A DNA stretch of 64,000 bases from Armatimonadota bacterium (lineage in GTDB: Bacteria; Armatimonadota; UBA5829; DSUL01). Positions 8,898 to 18,052 of this stretch are shown in pieces. Position 1 is the stretch's first letter. Each line of letters begins with the position of its first letter. Made by a program: the position numbers and the translations under genes. Location: NCBI GenBank assembly GCA_025998755.1, contig AP024674.1, forward strand, positions 1,664,162 through 1,728,161, given 5' to 3'. A model generated the notes under the pieces. It searched no databases and was not told where the DNA came from. It saw only the letters and a list, made by a program, of their open reading frames with translations.

Positions 8898-10882
8898 TCA
8901 CGAAATGGGGATGGAAGGCGCGCGGACGCCGAACAGCGCCACCAGCGCCGACCAGAACAGGGCCGCAGCGAACTCCCCCAGAATCAGTCCCAGGAAAAAT
9001 GGGCGCCCCCGGGCATAGGCCCTGGCTCCTCCGTAGCGCAGTATGAGCGCCTTGGCGGCCCACCCCGTCATAAAGGCCGACCAGTAGACCATGCCCGGCC
9101 ACGCCGCGCCCATGGCATAGCCCAGAGGGTGGAACGGCCACCACCAGAAGCGGGTGCGCATGATGTAAAGGAAGGTGGTTCCGGCCGCCCCTACCGCGAA
9201 CCAGATCCCGGCCGAAGGATCGAACGGCCGTCCGCCCTTCAGTATGGATTCCGCCTCCGTGAAATACATCCGCGGGTTGTGCAGGAAGAACCAGGTGTTC
9301 AGAGAGATCCCACCGTAGCGGTAGATGATGCTCAGGTGGATGAGGCCGGCAGCCACCACACCCACCAGCACCGCTAAGGCAACCCCTAGAGCCACGCTCC
9401 TGCGGCGTGCTCCCACGAGATCCGCCGCTTTCATACTCTGGAAGAACTCCGGCATGACGTTGTGCGGATCCCGGTAGAAACCCGCATTGATGAAGGCCAG
9501 TACGGTAAGACTGGCCGGGCCAAGCGCGGCGGGTGGAGCGCCCAGCGCCCAGACGTCCATCGGACGGAAGATAGGCTGCAGGAACAGCAGGCCCACTTCC
9601 GCAACGCACCGGGAGAGCACCACCATGATGATAAAGACGAACACCAGCATCATCAGCGCCGCCACCGCCGGGTGGATGCCCGCCGCCGTGCACCATACGA
9701 CGATAAGGACGAAGCTGACGATCATCCCGATGAACGCGGCGCGATAGCCCATCATCTCGTCGGCGTCAATGTCCTCCCGGAGCCGGCCGGTGATGCGCTG
9801 CGCCACCATCCGCAAATGCGGACGCGCCAGCCAGAGGGTGGAAAGCGCGATGACGAAAAACGCCCCCGCAGACTGATACCCGACGTGAAAACGGGCCGGG
9901 TACAGAGGGATGTCCCGCGGAGGAAATCCCAGCGCGCCCGCTATGACATCCTGCGCGCGGAAGAACAGCAGAAAGAACCAGAAACTGAACGACACGTCCA
10001 GCGGCAGCAGATACGACACCCCCACCACCGAAAGAGCGATGACCACCGTAGTCCAGTGGAGCTGGCTCCAGGGAAGGGTCACCGCGTATTGATTGAGGTT
10101 GTACATCACGGGGATGTAGGGAACCTGCGGGAAGTTATTGTGCAGGCCGTTCAGCAGGTGCAGAAACGTGGGGATGGAGAACCCCAGCCACAGGGCCCGG
10201 CTCTTCAGGAAGGGCTTGCGCTCGCCGGAAGCCAGCTCCACCGGAAGTTGCACCAGCGGGAAGGAAAGGCGCTCGTTGTCCACCCACTGCCTGCGCAGCA
10301 GCGCCGCAATGCAGGCCATCAGGAAGAACATCAGCAGGGCCAGGGTGGTCCACGCCACCAGCGGTGCAAGCCACAGCTTCCACGGAATGGGCTCGCCGTG
10401 CCTCAGGCCCTTCGTAGAACCCACGGGACACCTCCTGCATCTCGGGACCGGACGGGTCCCAGGGCACCAGCCACGATGGGATGTGACGGTAGAACGTCTC
10501 GCGCCAGCCATTGGTCTGAGTGGCGAAGTAGTTCGGTGCCACCAGCGCAGGCAGGAGAACCGCCATCAGGCCGAATGATGAGATCAGGCGCGGCGCAGAC
10601 CATCATGAAGTAGATGGCGATGATCTCCGCGGGGGTCAGCCGCAGCCAGGGGGCGAAGCGGCGGAGGATGGCATTGCCGAACAACAGGACAAACAGACCG
10701 GCCATTGCCCCGGGAGGCAGATGGGTGGAGCCGAGCATGACGGCGTCTATGCTGCCGCCCCGGCTGGCCACCAGCTCCCCGTAGCCCACCAGCACACAGA
10801 CGCCCACCACACACAGGACGCCCAGTAGGTAGGCGCGCGGACGCACGCCGGCACGCTCAGAGATGGGGGAGGGTTCCTTCAT
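8898..10882 (-). pseudogene. DUF6785/DUF6784-like membrane protein gene with two frameshifts
   Basis: Three minus-strand frames join into one polytopic membrane protein of about 660 residues. Frame 1 runs from the ATG at 10882 (MKEPSPISERAG) through YLLGVLCVVGVCVLVGYG and AEIIAIYFMMVCAA to about 10590. Frame 2 continues with LISSFGLMAVLLPALVAPNY through EVSRGFYEGPEA to about 10405. Frame 3 continues with GEPIPWKLWLAPLVAW to the stop at 8898. Each junction is a +1 shift (one extra base or two missing), and removing two bases leaves exactly 661 codons. The protein resembles the large membrane proteins (DUF6785/DUF6784) common in Armatimonadota. It could be a true pseudogene or carry sequencing errors; both breaks lie in GC-rich stretches. 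Confidence 0.75.
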
Positions 10883-11110
10883 TGCAGGGCAGCTGGAACC
10901 TCCCCGCGCCCGCGGCGCGCAGAGAGAAACGCTTCCGGAGTTGACTGGCGGAGGAGACGAGGCACAGGAGTCACTTCTCCGTCCCGGGCACGGTATCCTT
11001 CCCGGAAAGGAACCGTGGCAGAAGGAATCCTGCTGCGTCCATAATGCCGCGACCCGGCCCAGGAAGCAAGGGAACCGGACAATGCCTGCGGAATCAAGGA
11101 GGCCCCGAAC

Positions 11111-13690
11111 ATGGCCACGGCGGAGAAAGGCCCCGTTTACGTCGTTCAGCACAATCACTTCGATCCCATCTGGCGGCGCTGCTGGGAGCGTCCGTTCGAC
11201 TACAGAGGGAAGCGATACCGCCCCTACTGCGAACTGGAGGAGTATTTCATCGAAATCTGGCTGGAAACGGCCCAAAAGGGCGCGGTCTTCTCCGAAGGAC
11301 AGGCGGAAGTGTTCCGCAAGTTCCTGGAGAATAACCCGGAACAGCTCACTGCCATGCGCAAGCTGGTGAAGGAGGGGGCCATTGAGCTCACCGCGGCGGG
11401 CCTGACCGTGCCAGACACCAACATGCCGTCCGGGGAGACGCTGGTCCGGAATCTGGCTGCCGGGCAGTGGTATTTCGAGGAAACCTTCGGAGTCATCCCC
11501 GATGTCGGCTGGCTGGAAGACGCTTTCGGCCAGAGCGCGCAGATCCCCCAGATCTACCGTGGATGCGGGTGCCGCAGCGTCCAAAAGCTAAGCTACAAGC
11601 GCGTGCCCGGCGACTACTGGAAGGGACTGGACGGCACCGTCATCTTCACGAAGGATCCCGAGCGTGTGACCTCGACAGGCGGAGGCATCAAGATCGCTCC
11701 CTGCCCGGCATGCGACGGGATGGGCTGCCCGAAGTGCGGATACCGCGGCCTTGCGAATACCAGCCACGCGACGGACGAGGAGATCATCCGGGCACTGGAA
11801 ACGCACGATGCATCCGGACCCTGGAGTCTGGTGCATATCGGCGGGGAGGAAGCCGTTCCTAACCCCCGGGTGGTGGAACTGGTGGAGCAGGCACGGCAGC
11901 AGCTTGGACTGGACATCCGTTTCGGCGGCTACACGCTCATGAACCGCTATCACGCGGAAGAGATCGCCCGGGCGGACGATCCGGGCCTGGAAGTGTCGGG
12001 CCAGGTGGAGGCCAATCCCGTCTCCACCGGCTGCTACGTCTCACGCATCAAGGTCAAGCAGCGCTTCCGCGACGTCGAGAACTTCCTCATCACTGCTGAA
12101 AAGTGGGCCACAGTGGGGCACCTTCTGGGTGAAGAGTACCCGGAGAGTCTGCTAGAGGAGGCCTGGCGGCAACTACTTTTCTGCGCGTTCCACGACGCCA
12201 TCACCGGGACTCACATAGACACGGCGTATCACGAGATCCACGAGATGCTGGATAACGCGGAGCGTCTTTCGCATGAGGCGCTGGCACCCACGCTGGACCT
12301 GATCGAAGAGCGCATAAAGGCGGACGAGGATGAAATCGGCCTGGTTCTCTACAATGCAGAGAGCTGGACACGCACGCACCCTGTGCGGATGGTGTTGTAT
12401 ACGGAGGGGAGCAACCCGTCCTTCCTGGACGCGGACGGAAACCCGGTCCGGGTGCTGGACATCCGTGCTACAGGCTCCCGGACAGAGTACACCATCTTGC
12501 CACCGCCATTGCCGCCGCTGGGATATGCGACCATTCTGCTCGCCCCTGAGGAGAAACCTGCTGATTCAGGCGTCTGGACAGATGGACCGGGAGTGTTCGA
12601 GACCGGCGTCTACCGCGTGACAGTCTCGGAGCGAGGAATCTCCTCGATCACGGATCTGCGCACGGGATACGAGATCAGCGACGCGCAGGGTTACTTGATC
12701 AACGAGTTGGTCCTTGAGGAGGACATCGGGCATCCGTGGGGCACCATGCAGCCGCCGTCCTTCGAGGAACGTCTGGGGAGCCATACCACCCGCGTGCGCA
12801 CGCGCCGGGGGGTCGGCTGCCACGAGGTCGCCGTGACAGGCGAGTACCGGGGCAGCGACACGAACACCCGCCAGCTCCTGTGGATACAGCGCGCGCTTTT
12901 CTACGATGGAGAAGAGCGCATAGACTTCGAGACCGAGATCGAATGGGACACGGCGCAGCGGCGAATCCGCATCGCATTTCCCACTGGCGCTCAGACGGAG
13001 GAGGCGACTTACTCCATCCCCTACGGCGCGCTGAAGCGCGGGCCGTACGAGCCGGATATGAGCGGCTACCCCTCTACCAACGGAGACTGGCCTGCGGTCT
13101 ACTGGGTGGACGTCCAGAACTCGGACAAAGACTGCGGGGTGGCGCTTATCAACCAGGGGACACCCTCCCACCGGGTACGGGACGGAGTGTTGTTCCTGTC
13201 CGTTCTGCGCAGCCCCACGGACAGCTGGTGTCTGAACGAGCCGGAGTTCTACGACTGCCCGGACTTCGACGGGGCGCGCGACGCAGGGGCTCACGAGTTC
13301 AGCTACTCACTGATCCTGCATCGCGGAGACTTCGCCGAGGCGGGTATCGAGCGCCGGGCGAGGGAGGTCAATTCCCCCGTGCTCATCCGCCCGCTGCTTC
13401 CGACCGGCACGCCCCGCAAGCAGGACCTGGGACTGACCGAGAGCTTCATGGATATCGAGGCCACGGACAATGTCATCCTCACCGCGCTGAAGAGAGCCGA
13501 GAAGGATGATTCGGTTATCATCCGGCTTGCGGAAACAGCGGGGAAGAGGGGAAGCGTCCGGCTGAGTCTGCGCGGCGCACGACCTGAGGCGCACCTGACC
13601 GACTACCTGGAGCGGAACCTCCGGCCCGTGGACGGAGCGGTGAGTGTTGGGCCGTGGAAGGTGCTGACCATCAGGCAGGACATCCAATGA
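11111..13690 (+). CDS. Alpha-mannosidase-like glycoside hydrolase, family 38
   Basis: An 859-residue GH38-type enzyme, expected to hydrolyse alpha-mannosides with a catalytic zinc. The N-terminal metal motif is HNHFD (residues 14-18). The probable nucleophile is Asp137 in GWLEDAFGQS. The middle and C-terminal domains are beta-rich, as in the family. Unusually, residues 198-209 hold a CPAC-DGMG-CPKC motif like a DnaJ-type zinc knuckle, inserted inside the catalytic domain. There is no signal peptide, so the enzyme is probably cytoplasmic. AAGGAGG lies 7-8 nt before the ATG. It diverges from the disrupted membrane-protein gene. Sequence alone does not prove mannose specificity. Confidence 0.87.
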   Translation: MATAEKGPVYVVQHNHFDPIWRRCWERPFDYRGKRYRPYCELEEYFIEIWLETAQKGAVFSEGQAEVFRKFLENNPEQLTAMRKLVKEGAIELTAAGLTVPDTNMPSGETLVRNLAAGQWYFEETFGVIPDVGWLEDAFGQSAQIPQIYRGCGCRSVQKLSYKRVPGDYWKGLDGTVIFTKDPERVTSTGGGIKIAPCPACDGMGCPKCGYRGLANTSHATDEEIIRALETHDASGPWSLVHIGGEEAVPNPRVVELVEQARQQLGLDIRFGGYTLMNRYHAEEIARADDPGLEVSGQVEANPVSTGCYVSRIKVKQRFRDVENFLITAEKWATVGHLLGEEYPESLLEEAWRQLLFCAFHDAITGTHIDTAYHEIHEMLDNAERLSHEALAPTLDLIEERIKADEDEIGLVLYNAESWTRTHPVRMVLYTEGSNPSFLDADGNPVRVLDIRATGSRTEYTILPPPLPPLGYATILLAPEEKPADSGVWTDGPGVFETGVYRVTVSERGISSITDLRTGYEISDAQGYLINELVLEEDIGHPWGTMQPPSFEERLGSHTTRVRTRRGVGCHEVAVTGEYRGSDTNTRQLLWIQRALFYDGEERIDFETEIEWDTAQRRIRIAFPTGAQTEEATYSIPYGALKRGPYEPDMSGYPSTNGDWPAVYWVDVQNSDKDCGVALINQGTPSHRVRDGVLFLSVLRSPTDSWCLNEPEFYDCPDFDGARDAGAHEFSYSLILHRGDFAEAGIERRAREVNSPVLIRPLLPTGTPRKQDLGLTESFMDIEATDNVILTALKRAEKDDSVIIRLAETAGKRGSVRLSLRGARPEAHLTDYLERNLRPVDGAVSVGPWKVLTIRQDIQ

Positions 13691-13799
13691 GCTCCATGGC
13701 GAATGGAATCCGGCGGACCTTCTCTGCTGCCTGAAGCGCTGGAAGGGCTGAGATCCGGGGCAAATAAGTGCCCGGAGGCATCGAGAAGGGAAGGATTCC

Positions 13800-14144
13800 G
13801 TGAAACGAAGACGGCTTACAACAGCCGCTTTGCCGCTCATCCTTGCAATCGTGGGAGTGGTCCCGCTTGCGGCGTCGCCCATTTCTGGCTGGGCTGTCGG
13901 AACCTTCCGGGGTCACGGTGGCTTGAACAACGCGGATATCGAGCCGGAGATCTCCGCGGATGCGAATGTCGTCACGCGCTCCTGGCGCCCCGGCGGCAAG
14001 CAGTCCGAATCGAAGGGAGACCTCCGCGACGGCAAGCTCGTGTTCAACGAAGAATCGTTCTACATAGTCAGGAGGGGGTTCCACACGATGCTCTCCCGGG
14101 TGGGCAACCCGACAGACCATTTGGACCTGGACCGCTGGAACTAG
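13800..14144 (+). CDS. Small secreted hypothetical protein
   Basis: A 114-residue protein with a clear signal peptide: RRR at residues 3-5, then a hydrophobic LPLILAIVGVVPLAAS stretch and probable cleavage near residue 25. The mature part is polar, contains no Cys, and includes GTFRGHGGLNNADIEPEIS. I do not recognise a family. The GTG start has GGAAGGATT upstream. It stands alone, about 110 nt after the mannosidase gene, and is followed by a strong hairpin. Confidence 0.6.
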   Translation: MKRRRLTTAALPLILAIVGVVPLAASPISGWAVGTFRGHGGLNNADIEPEISADANVVTRSWRPGGKQSESKGDLRDGKLVFNEESFYIVRRGFHTMLSRVGNPTDHLDLDRWN

Positions 14145-14171
14145 TCGGCGCAAGCAAGATAGAAAGGCTCT

Positions 14172-14195
14172 GGGCCCGGCCGGATGGCCGGGCCC
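14172..14195. terminator. GC-rich hairpin terminator
   Basis: Perfect 10-bp stem (GGGCCCGGCC / GGCCGGGCCC) with a GGAT loop, between the small secreted-protein gene and the convergent FAH gene. It lacks a T-run. Confidence 0.5.
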
Positions 14196-14250
14196 TATCC
14201 CTTGTGTGGCCAGGATTCCTCCCTTTCCCCGAGGGCAGTGCGGACCAGCT

Positions 14251-15033
14251 CTACTCCACGGTGTTCCGCAGGACGCCGACGGGCCCCACCTCGACCTCCA
14301 CCACATCGCCCGGGCGTAGGAAGACAGGAGGCTTTCGCGCAAAACCCACTCCCTCCGGAGTCCCCGTCAGGATGACCGTGCCCGGCAGAAGCGTCATGCA
14401 CTGAGAAAGATAGCTGACCAACCGGCGGCAGCCGAAGATCATGTCCGACGTGTTGGAACTCTGCATCACGCGTCCGTTTACGCGGGAGCAGATGGGCGCC
14501 GAATCCGGGTCCATCTCCGTCTCGATCCACGGCCCGATGGGGCAGAACGTATCGAACGACTTCGCGCGAGCCCACTGCACATCCAGGCGAAGCTGGCAGT
14601 CCCTGGCGCTGACATCGTTGCCGCACGTATAACCCAGAACGTAATCCAGCGCGCGCTCCTCGGGCACGTCCCGCGCCGTCTTTCCGATCACTATGACCAG
14701 TTCCGCCTCATAATCCACCTCATCCGGTGCCATCCGGGGCAGGCGGATGGGCGTGTCCGGACCGGTGACGGCGGTGGTGGGCTTCAGGAAGATGACCGGC
14801 CGTTCGGGCAGCTTCAAGTTGCTCTCCTCGGCGTGCCTCCGGTAGTTCAGGCCGATGCAGATGACGTTCGGCGGCTCCACCGGCGCGAGCAGACGGACAT
14901 TCTCCAGAGGGTAGCACGCCTCTCCAAGCGACCAATCGCCGAAGATGTCCCCGGCTATCTCGTGCAATGTCCCGTCCCGCAACACTCCGTGACGCGCCAA
15001 GCCGTCCCCGGCGTCAAATCGTGCGATCTTCAA
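14251..15033 (-). CDS. Fumarylacetoacetate hydrolase family protein
   Basis: A 260-residue FAH-fold enzyme. The signature is clear: VICIGLNYRRHAEE, FLKPTTAV, then DYEAELVIVIGK supplying metal-binding acidic residues, and GNDVSARD. Proteins of this size and layout are usually acylpyruvase or 2-keto-acid/2,4-diketo-sugar-acid hydrolases rather than true fumarylacetoacetase. The TTG start follows GGGAG by 5 nt. It lies 43 nt downstream of the GspF/PilC-like gene on the same strand, and the functional link is unclear. Confidence 0.9.
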   Translation of the reverse strand: MKIARFDAGDGLARHGVLRDGTLHEIAGDIFGDWSLGEACYPLENVRLLAPVEPPNVICIGLNYRRHAEESNLKLPERPVIFLKPTTAVTGPDTPIRLPRMAPDEVDYEAELVIVIGKTARDVPEERALDYVLGYTCGNDVSARDCQLRLDVQWARAKSFDTFCPIGPWIETEMDPDSAPICSRVNGRVMQSSNTSDMIFGCRRLVSYLSQCMTLLPGTVILTGTPEGVGFARKPPVFLRPGDVVEVEVGPVGVLRNTVE

Positions 15034-15076
15034 ATACTCTCCCGATCCTTTCTACGAAGTATATGGGGTCTGACAG

Positions 15077-16249
15077 CTAATCCGGCATCAGCCCGCTTCC
15101 GTAGCCGGAGTAGAACCCCAGCACTTTCATCAGCACGAATGCCGCAGCCACCAGCAGGCCCAGCACGCCTGCGGCAACTGCGGCGATTTTCAGATACGAA
15201 TGCGCCTCATCCTGAAAATACTGGGCCACCGTCTCCATCATCCCGTCCACATTGCCGGTCTGTTCGCCTGTCGCCAGCATCTGCAAAGCGCGGCGCGGCA
15301 ATGCTCCGGCGCGGGCCAGCGTGCCCGTCAGATCCTGTCCGGCCCGGATCTGTGGGGCGGCGGCCCGCAGCCTCCGCCCCAGTGCAGCGTTTCCGCACGA
15401 ATCCGCAGCCAGCTCCAGCGCCAGGGACGGTTCCAACCCCGCCCTGTAGGCGGCAGCCATCAGGCGGGACGCCTTTGCGGAGGCCAGTCGGGTCACGATG
15501 GCCCCGACGCCGGGCATCCGCAGCTTCAAGAAGTCCCACGCCTCTCCTGCAGCCGGCACAGCGGCCAGCAGGATCCTGAGACCAACGAAGGCGGTGGCGA
15601 TGATCAGAAAAGGCGGGACATATTTCTGACGGATGATGGCCACCGCTGCGCCTCCACCCTCCAGGATCAGCGCGGGCAAAAGCGGGATGAACAAGAGCGC
15701 CAGCAGAACCAGCAAAGGATAGGCAAGCTCCATCATGAAGGAACGGCGGACCTGGATTTCCCGCTCGTTCATATCCGCGATGGTTCCCGCCACCGCTTCC
15801 ACCGACCCGGAATACTCCCCCGCCCGCAGCAGCGCCACCTCCGCCGGCGGGAACGTTCCAGGATAGGCCCCAAGAGCCTGCGAAGCCGGCTCGCCGCGGG
15901 CTGTCCGCTCCGCCACGTCCAGCAGCACCCTTCGCAGATGCCCGGAGTTCAGAGTACCGATGCTGCGGAACGCCTCCGAGACCGACACCCCAGAGCGCAG
16001 CAGAGTATGCAGCTGACGCCAGAACGTCATCCGGCGGCTGAGACTGACGCGGGGGAAGGCGCGGGCCAGCACTCCCTCACGGAACGCACCTCGCATAGCC
16101 GCGCCGCTCCGGCCTGAAATTTGCAGACGGAGTACGAAGAGGCCCTGCTCCCTGAGAGAGCGCGCGGCTTCCGCCTCGCTTGCGGCCTCCAGGCGTCCGC
16201 AAACCTCACGGCCCGACCTGTCCTTTGCCTGGTAATCGAAGCTGGCCAT
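15077..16249 (-). CDS. Type II secretion/type IV pilus inner-membrane protein (GspF/PilC family)
   Basis: A 390-residue polytopic protein with the GspF/PilC layout. A short cytoplasmic start (FDYQAKDRSGREVCGRLEA) is followed by two homologous T2SSF domains, each of a helical cytoplasmic bundle and membrane segments; the first has FWRQLHTLLRSGVSVSEAF. Membrane segments lie near the middle (YPLLVLLALLFIPLLPALIL) and the end. GspF/PilC is the platform of the pseudopilus assembly machine. The gene starts directly after the stop of a second, divergent paralog (TAGATG), so the two are coupled. No assembly ATPase or secretin gene is in the window. Confidence 0.88.
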   Translation of the reverse strand: MASFDYQAKDRSGREVCGRLEAASEAEAARSLREQGLFVLRLQISGRSGAAMRGAFREGVLARAFPRVSLSRRMTFWRQLHTLLRSGVSVSEAFRSIGTLNSGHLRRVLLDVAERTARGEPASQALGAYPGTFPPAEVALLRAGEYSGSVEAVAGTIADMNEREIQVRRSFMMELAYPLLVLLALLFIPLLPALILEGGGAAVAIIRQKYVPPFLIIATAFVGLRILLAAVPAAGEAWDFLKLRMPGVGAIVTRLASAKASRLMAAAYRAGLEPSLALELAADSCGNAALGRRLRAAAPQIRAGQDLTGTLARAGALPRRALQMLATGEQTGNVDGMMETVAQYFQDEAHSYLKIAAVAAGVLGLLVAAAFVLMKVLGFYSGYGSGLMPD

Positions 16250-17539
16250 CTATGGAATCCAGCCTTTGAGAATGTCTCCGGCCAGCGAGGCATACCATCC
16301 TGCGAACCGGGCGAAGGCGTAGATCAAGACCGCGCTGTAGGCGAGAGCCATCAAACCTAGCAGCGAATACCGCACCACTCGAGAGATGGATTCCCACCGT
16401 GCCTCGTAATTCCGTTCCAGTTGAAACAGGGTTTCCGGGACCCGGCCGGTCTGGTCAGCAGTGGCCATAATCTGGATGTCATCGTGCGGAACCAGACCGC
16501 TTGCGCGAAGCGCACCCGCCATCCCGTGCCCCTGTGCGAGCTCTCCCCTCCCCCCCAGCAACGCATCCGTTACCGCCCGGTTTCCCACCGCCTGCGCAGC
16601 CGCCTCCCAGGACTGGATGGGCGCCACTCCCGCCGCCGTGAGGCGGCGTAGAAAGCGGTAGAAGCGCCCCATTGATCGCACGCGGTTGACCGTGCGGCAC
16701 AGCGGGAGCGCAAGCGCCAGCCTGTCGGCGACCGGCCGCAGCGGACCTCGCTCGAGCCAGGAAAGCACCAGCGGCCATCCCAGAAAGACCGCCAACAGCG
16801 CGGGCACCACAACGATTGTGAACTGCCGCAGCCAGAGCGCGCCCCCCTGCCTGAGGAAGTCCATCCACCCTTCCTCGCCGGCCTGCTCGATGATACCCCC
16901 AGAGCCCTGCGGAAAACTGGCAGCGCTGAGATAGTTGGTAAAGAAGACAATGGCGTGCAGGCAGATGAGCCCTCCGATAAGGCTGATGTAGCCGAAGATT
17001 CGGAACCAGCGGGCGCGCTCGCGGTGGCGCTTCTCGTCCTCGAAGGCACGAGCGAAGTCCTCGTAAACATCCGCCAGGAAACCGCCCAGCTCGCCTGCCA
17101 GCACGGCCATCCGGCAGTCTGTGCCAAAGACTGCGGCATTGGCGGCCATGGCGTCCGCGACAGATGCCCCCTGCTGAACCCTGAGCGCGACATCGCGAGC
17201 TGCAGAGCGCACCCGGGCATTGCGCGATCGGCCGGCAAGCGCAGCGAATGAATCGAAGGGAGAGAAGCCGGCGCGGGCCAGCTCCGCCAGCTGACGCCAG
17301 AGCAGCGCCTGCTCGCCCACGGGGAGCCTGGAGACCGCAAATGCGGAGGCCGGACGGGGAGGCGATGCCGCCCTGGATCCCGGAGCGGGCGGCGCGGAGC
17401 CCGGAGCCGGAACAACCGCAACGGGACGGAAGCCCATCCGCACCAGGCGATCCCGGACCTGCTGCTCGTCGGGGGCGTCCATCGCGCCCCGTCGCAAAGT
17501 CCCCTGCCGGTCCGCAGCTTCATACCGGAAGATAGGCAT
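16250..17539 (-). CDS. Second GspF/PilC-family protein
   Basis: A 429-residue T2SSF-domain protein, divergent from its downstream neighbour. It starts MPIFRYEAADRQGTLRRG. A Pro/Ala-rich linker of about 25 residues (around residues 44-66) replaces the usual compact connection before the first T2SSF bundle (LLWRQLAELARAGFSPFDSF). Hydrophobic segments (IFGYISLIGGLICLHAIVFF and FTIVVVPALLAVFLGWPLV) match the family's membrane spans. Two platform proteins in tandem may form a heteromeric platform or serve two substrates; this is inference. It sits 18 nt after folK. Confidence 0.85.
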   Translation of the reverse strand: MPIFRYEAADRQGTLRRGAMDAPDEQQVRDRLVRMGFRPVAVVPAPGSAPPAPGSRAASPPRPASAFAVSRLPVGEQALLWRQLAELARAGFSPFDSFAALAGRSRNARVRSAARDVALRVQQGASVADAMAANAAVFGTDCRMAVLAGELGGFLADVYEDFARAFEDEKRHRERARWFRIFGYISLIGGLICLHAIVFFTNYLSAASFPQGSGGIIEQAGEEGWMDFLRQGGALWLRQFTIVVVPALLAVFLGWPLVLSWLERGPLRPVADRLALALPLCRTVNRVRSMGRFYRFLRRLTAAGVAPIQSWEAAAQAVGNRAVTDALLGGRGELAQGHGMAGALRASGLVPHDDIQIMATADQTGRVPETLFQLERNYEARWESISRVVRYSLLGLMALAYSAVLIYAFARFAGWYASLAGDILKGWIP

Positions 17540-17557
17540 GTCCCGGAGTATGGCCTC

Positions 17558-18040
17558 CTATCCGGACGGATCGAGCCGTGGCGGTCCGCTCACCCGGCGG
17601 ACCAGCTCCCGGTGTTCAGACGGCACGGGCACGGCCTGGTGTTCCGCCACCTCCTCCAGCGGCACGGTGACGAATGCCCTCTCGCGAAGCCCCGGATGCG
17701 GCACCGTTAGGCCGGGCTGGGCGATCACCTGATCGCCATACAACAGGATGTCTATGTCAATGACACGCGGCCCCCACCGCGTCGTGCGCACGCGACCCAT
17801 CTCCGTTTCCACCCGCAGGCACACTTCCAGCAACTGCCGCGGTCCCAGGTCCGTCTCCACGCGAGTCACCAGGTTGAGAAAAGGAGGCTGGTCCGTCACC
17901 AGAATGGCGTCCGATTCGTAGACGCCGGAGACTCGCCGGATTGTGATGCCGGCTTCCTTCAGCCGCCGTAATGCTTCCCGGAGGCTGGCGGAGCGGTCTC
18001 CCAGATTCGATCCGAGACCCAGATAAGCCGTGACCGGCAC
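17558..18040 (-). CDS. folK: 2-amino-4-hydroxy-6-hydroxymethyldihydropteridine pyrophosphokinase
   Basis: A 160-residue HPPK, which transfers pyrophosphate from ATP to 6-hydroxymethyl-7,8-dihydropterin in folate synthesis. Diagnostic motifs are AYLGLGSNLGDR at the start, PPFLNLVTRVET, and RWGPRVIDIDILLYGD, whose DIDI Asp residues bind Mg-ATP. The length is typical. It lies 12 nt after lpdA and 18 nt before the tandem GspF/PilC genes. No folP or folB is in the window. Confidence 0.96.
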   Translation of the reverse strand: MPVTAYLGLGSNLGDRSASLREALRRLKEAGITIRRVSGVYESDAILVTDQPPFLNLVTRVETDLGPRQLLEVCLRVETEMGRVRTTRWGPRVIDIDILLYGDQVIAQPGLTVPHPGLRERAFVTVPLEEVAEHQAVPVPSEHRELVRRVSGPPRLDPSG

Positions 18041-18052
18041 TCGCAGCCTCTC

